This document shows, in pieces, positions 5,648-5,683 of a DNA stretch of 5,683 nt. The notes beneath the pieces were generated by a model that was not told where the DNA came from, searched no databases, and saw only the letters and a list, made by a program, of their open reading frames with translations. How positions within the stretch are numbered: the stretch's first letter is position 1; each line of letters begins with the position of its first letter. The position numbers and the translations under genes were made by a program. Where the stretch lies: assembly GCA_036835375.1 (NCBI GenBank), contig DAITMB010000203.1:1-5683 (forward strand), read 5' to 3'. The DNA comes from JANQTF01 sp036835375 (GTDB taxonomy: Bacteria; Bacteroidota; Bacteroidia; J057).

Positions 5648-5683
5648 TTCCGAATGGTGATGAAGTTTCCTTCTTCCGAGAGA

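Noticed and set aside
1..5683. Mobile element, CRISPR array or defence cassette
   Set aside because: No transposase, integrase, terminal repeats with target duplications, regularly spaced direct repeats or nuclease/toxin motifs were seen on either strand.

Overview
The window looks like chromosomal DNA of a Bacteroidota bacterium with a moderate GC content (about 50% in the genes). Four things point this way: the gene families present (a LemA/TPM pair, a head-GIN/DUF2807 protein, a bacterial histone-deacetylase-like enzyme and a periplasmic LolA-fold protein), the absence of clear Shine-Dalgarno sequences before most starts, one exact match to the Bacteroidota -7 promoter box (TAnnTTTG), and Gram-negative style export signals. 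I cannot place it below phylum from sequence alone.

Layout, left to right. Bases 1-372 hold no convincing gene. About 1-27 may be the end of a neighbour, 28-309 is strongly AT-rich (about 29% GC), and 310-372 is an abrupt GC-rich patch that runs into a strong bidirectional hairpin terminator (373-422). On the minus strand, 1926 to 521 is a two-gene operon: lemA (lipoprotein), then after a 2-base gap a secreted TPM-domain protein with a transmembrane segment and an extreme Gly/Phe tail. Upstream of it, also on the minus strand, is a class IV-like histone deacetylase-family hydrolase (3041-2118) with all catalytic residues visible. It is divergent from a plus-strand membrane-anchored head-GIN (DUF2807) protein (3243-3971).

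The head-GIN gene converges on a second minus-strand operon, and a 14-bp perfect hairpin (4100-4138) separates them. That operon, read from the right, starts at a well-matched Bacteroidota promoter (5647-5620), has a leader of about 100 bases, and encodes a four-helix membrane protein of unknown function (5513-4989). This overlaps by one base (TAATG) a secreted LolA-fold protein (4989-4183).

How the genes may work together: most products act at the cell envelope (LemA lipoprotein, TPM protein, DUF2807 protein, LolA-fold protein and its membrane partner), while the deacetylase is cytoplasmic. Two pairs are probably co-transcribed and functionally linked (lemA with TPM, membrane protein with LolA-fold). 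I see no mobile element, CRISPR array, tRNA, rRNA or defence cassette. The least explained parts are the AT-rich stretch with its GC-rich neighbour at the left edge, and the tightly coupled membrane/LolA-fold pair at the right.
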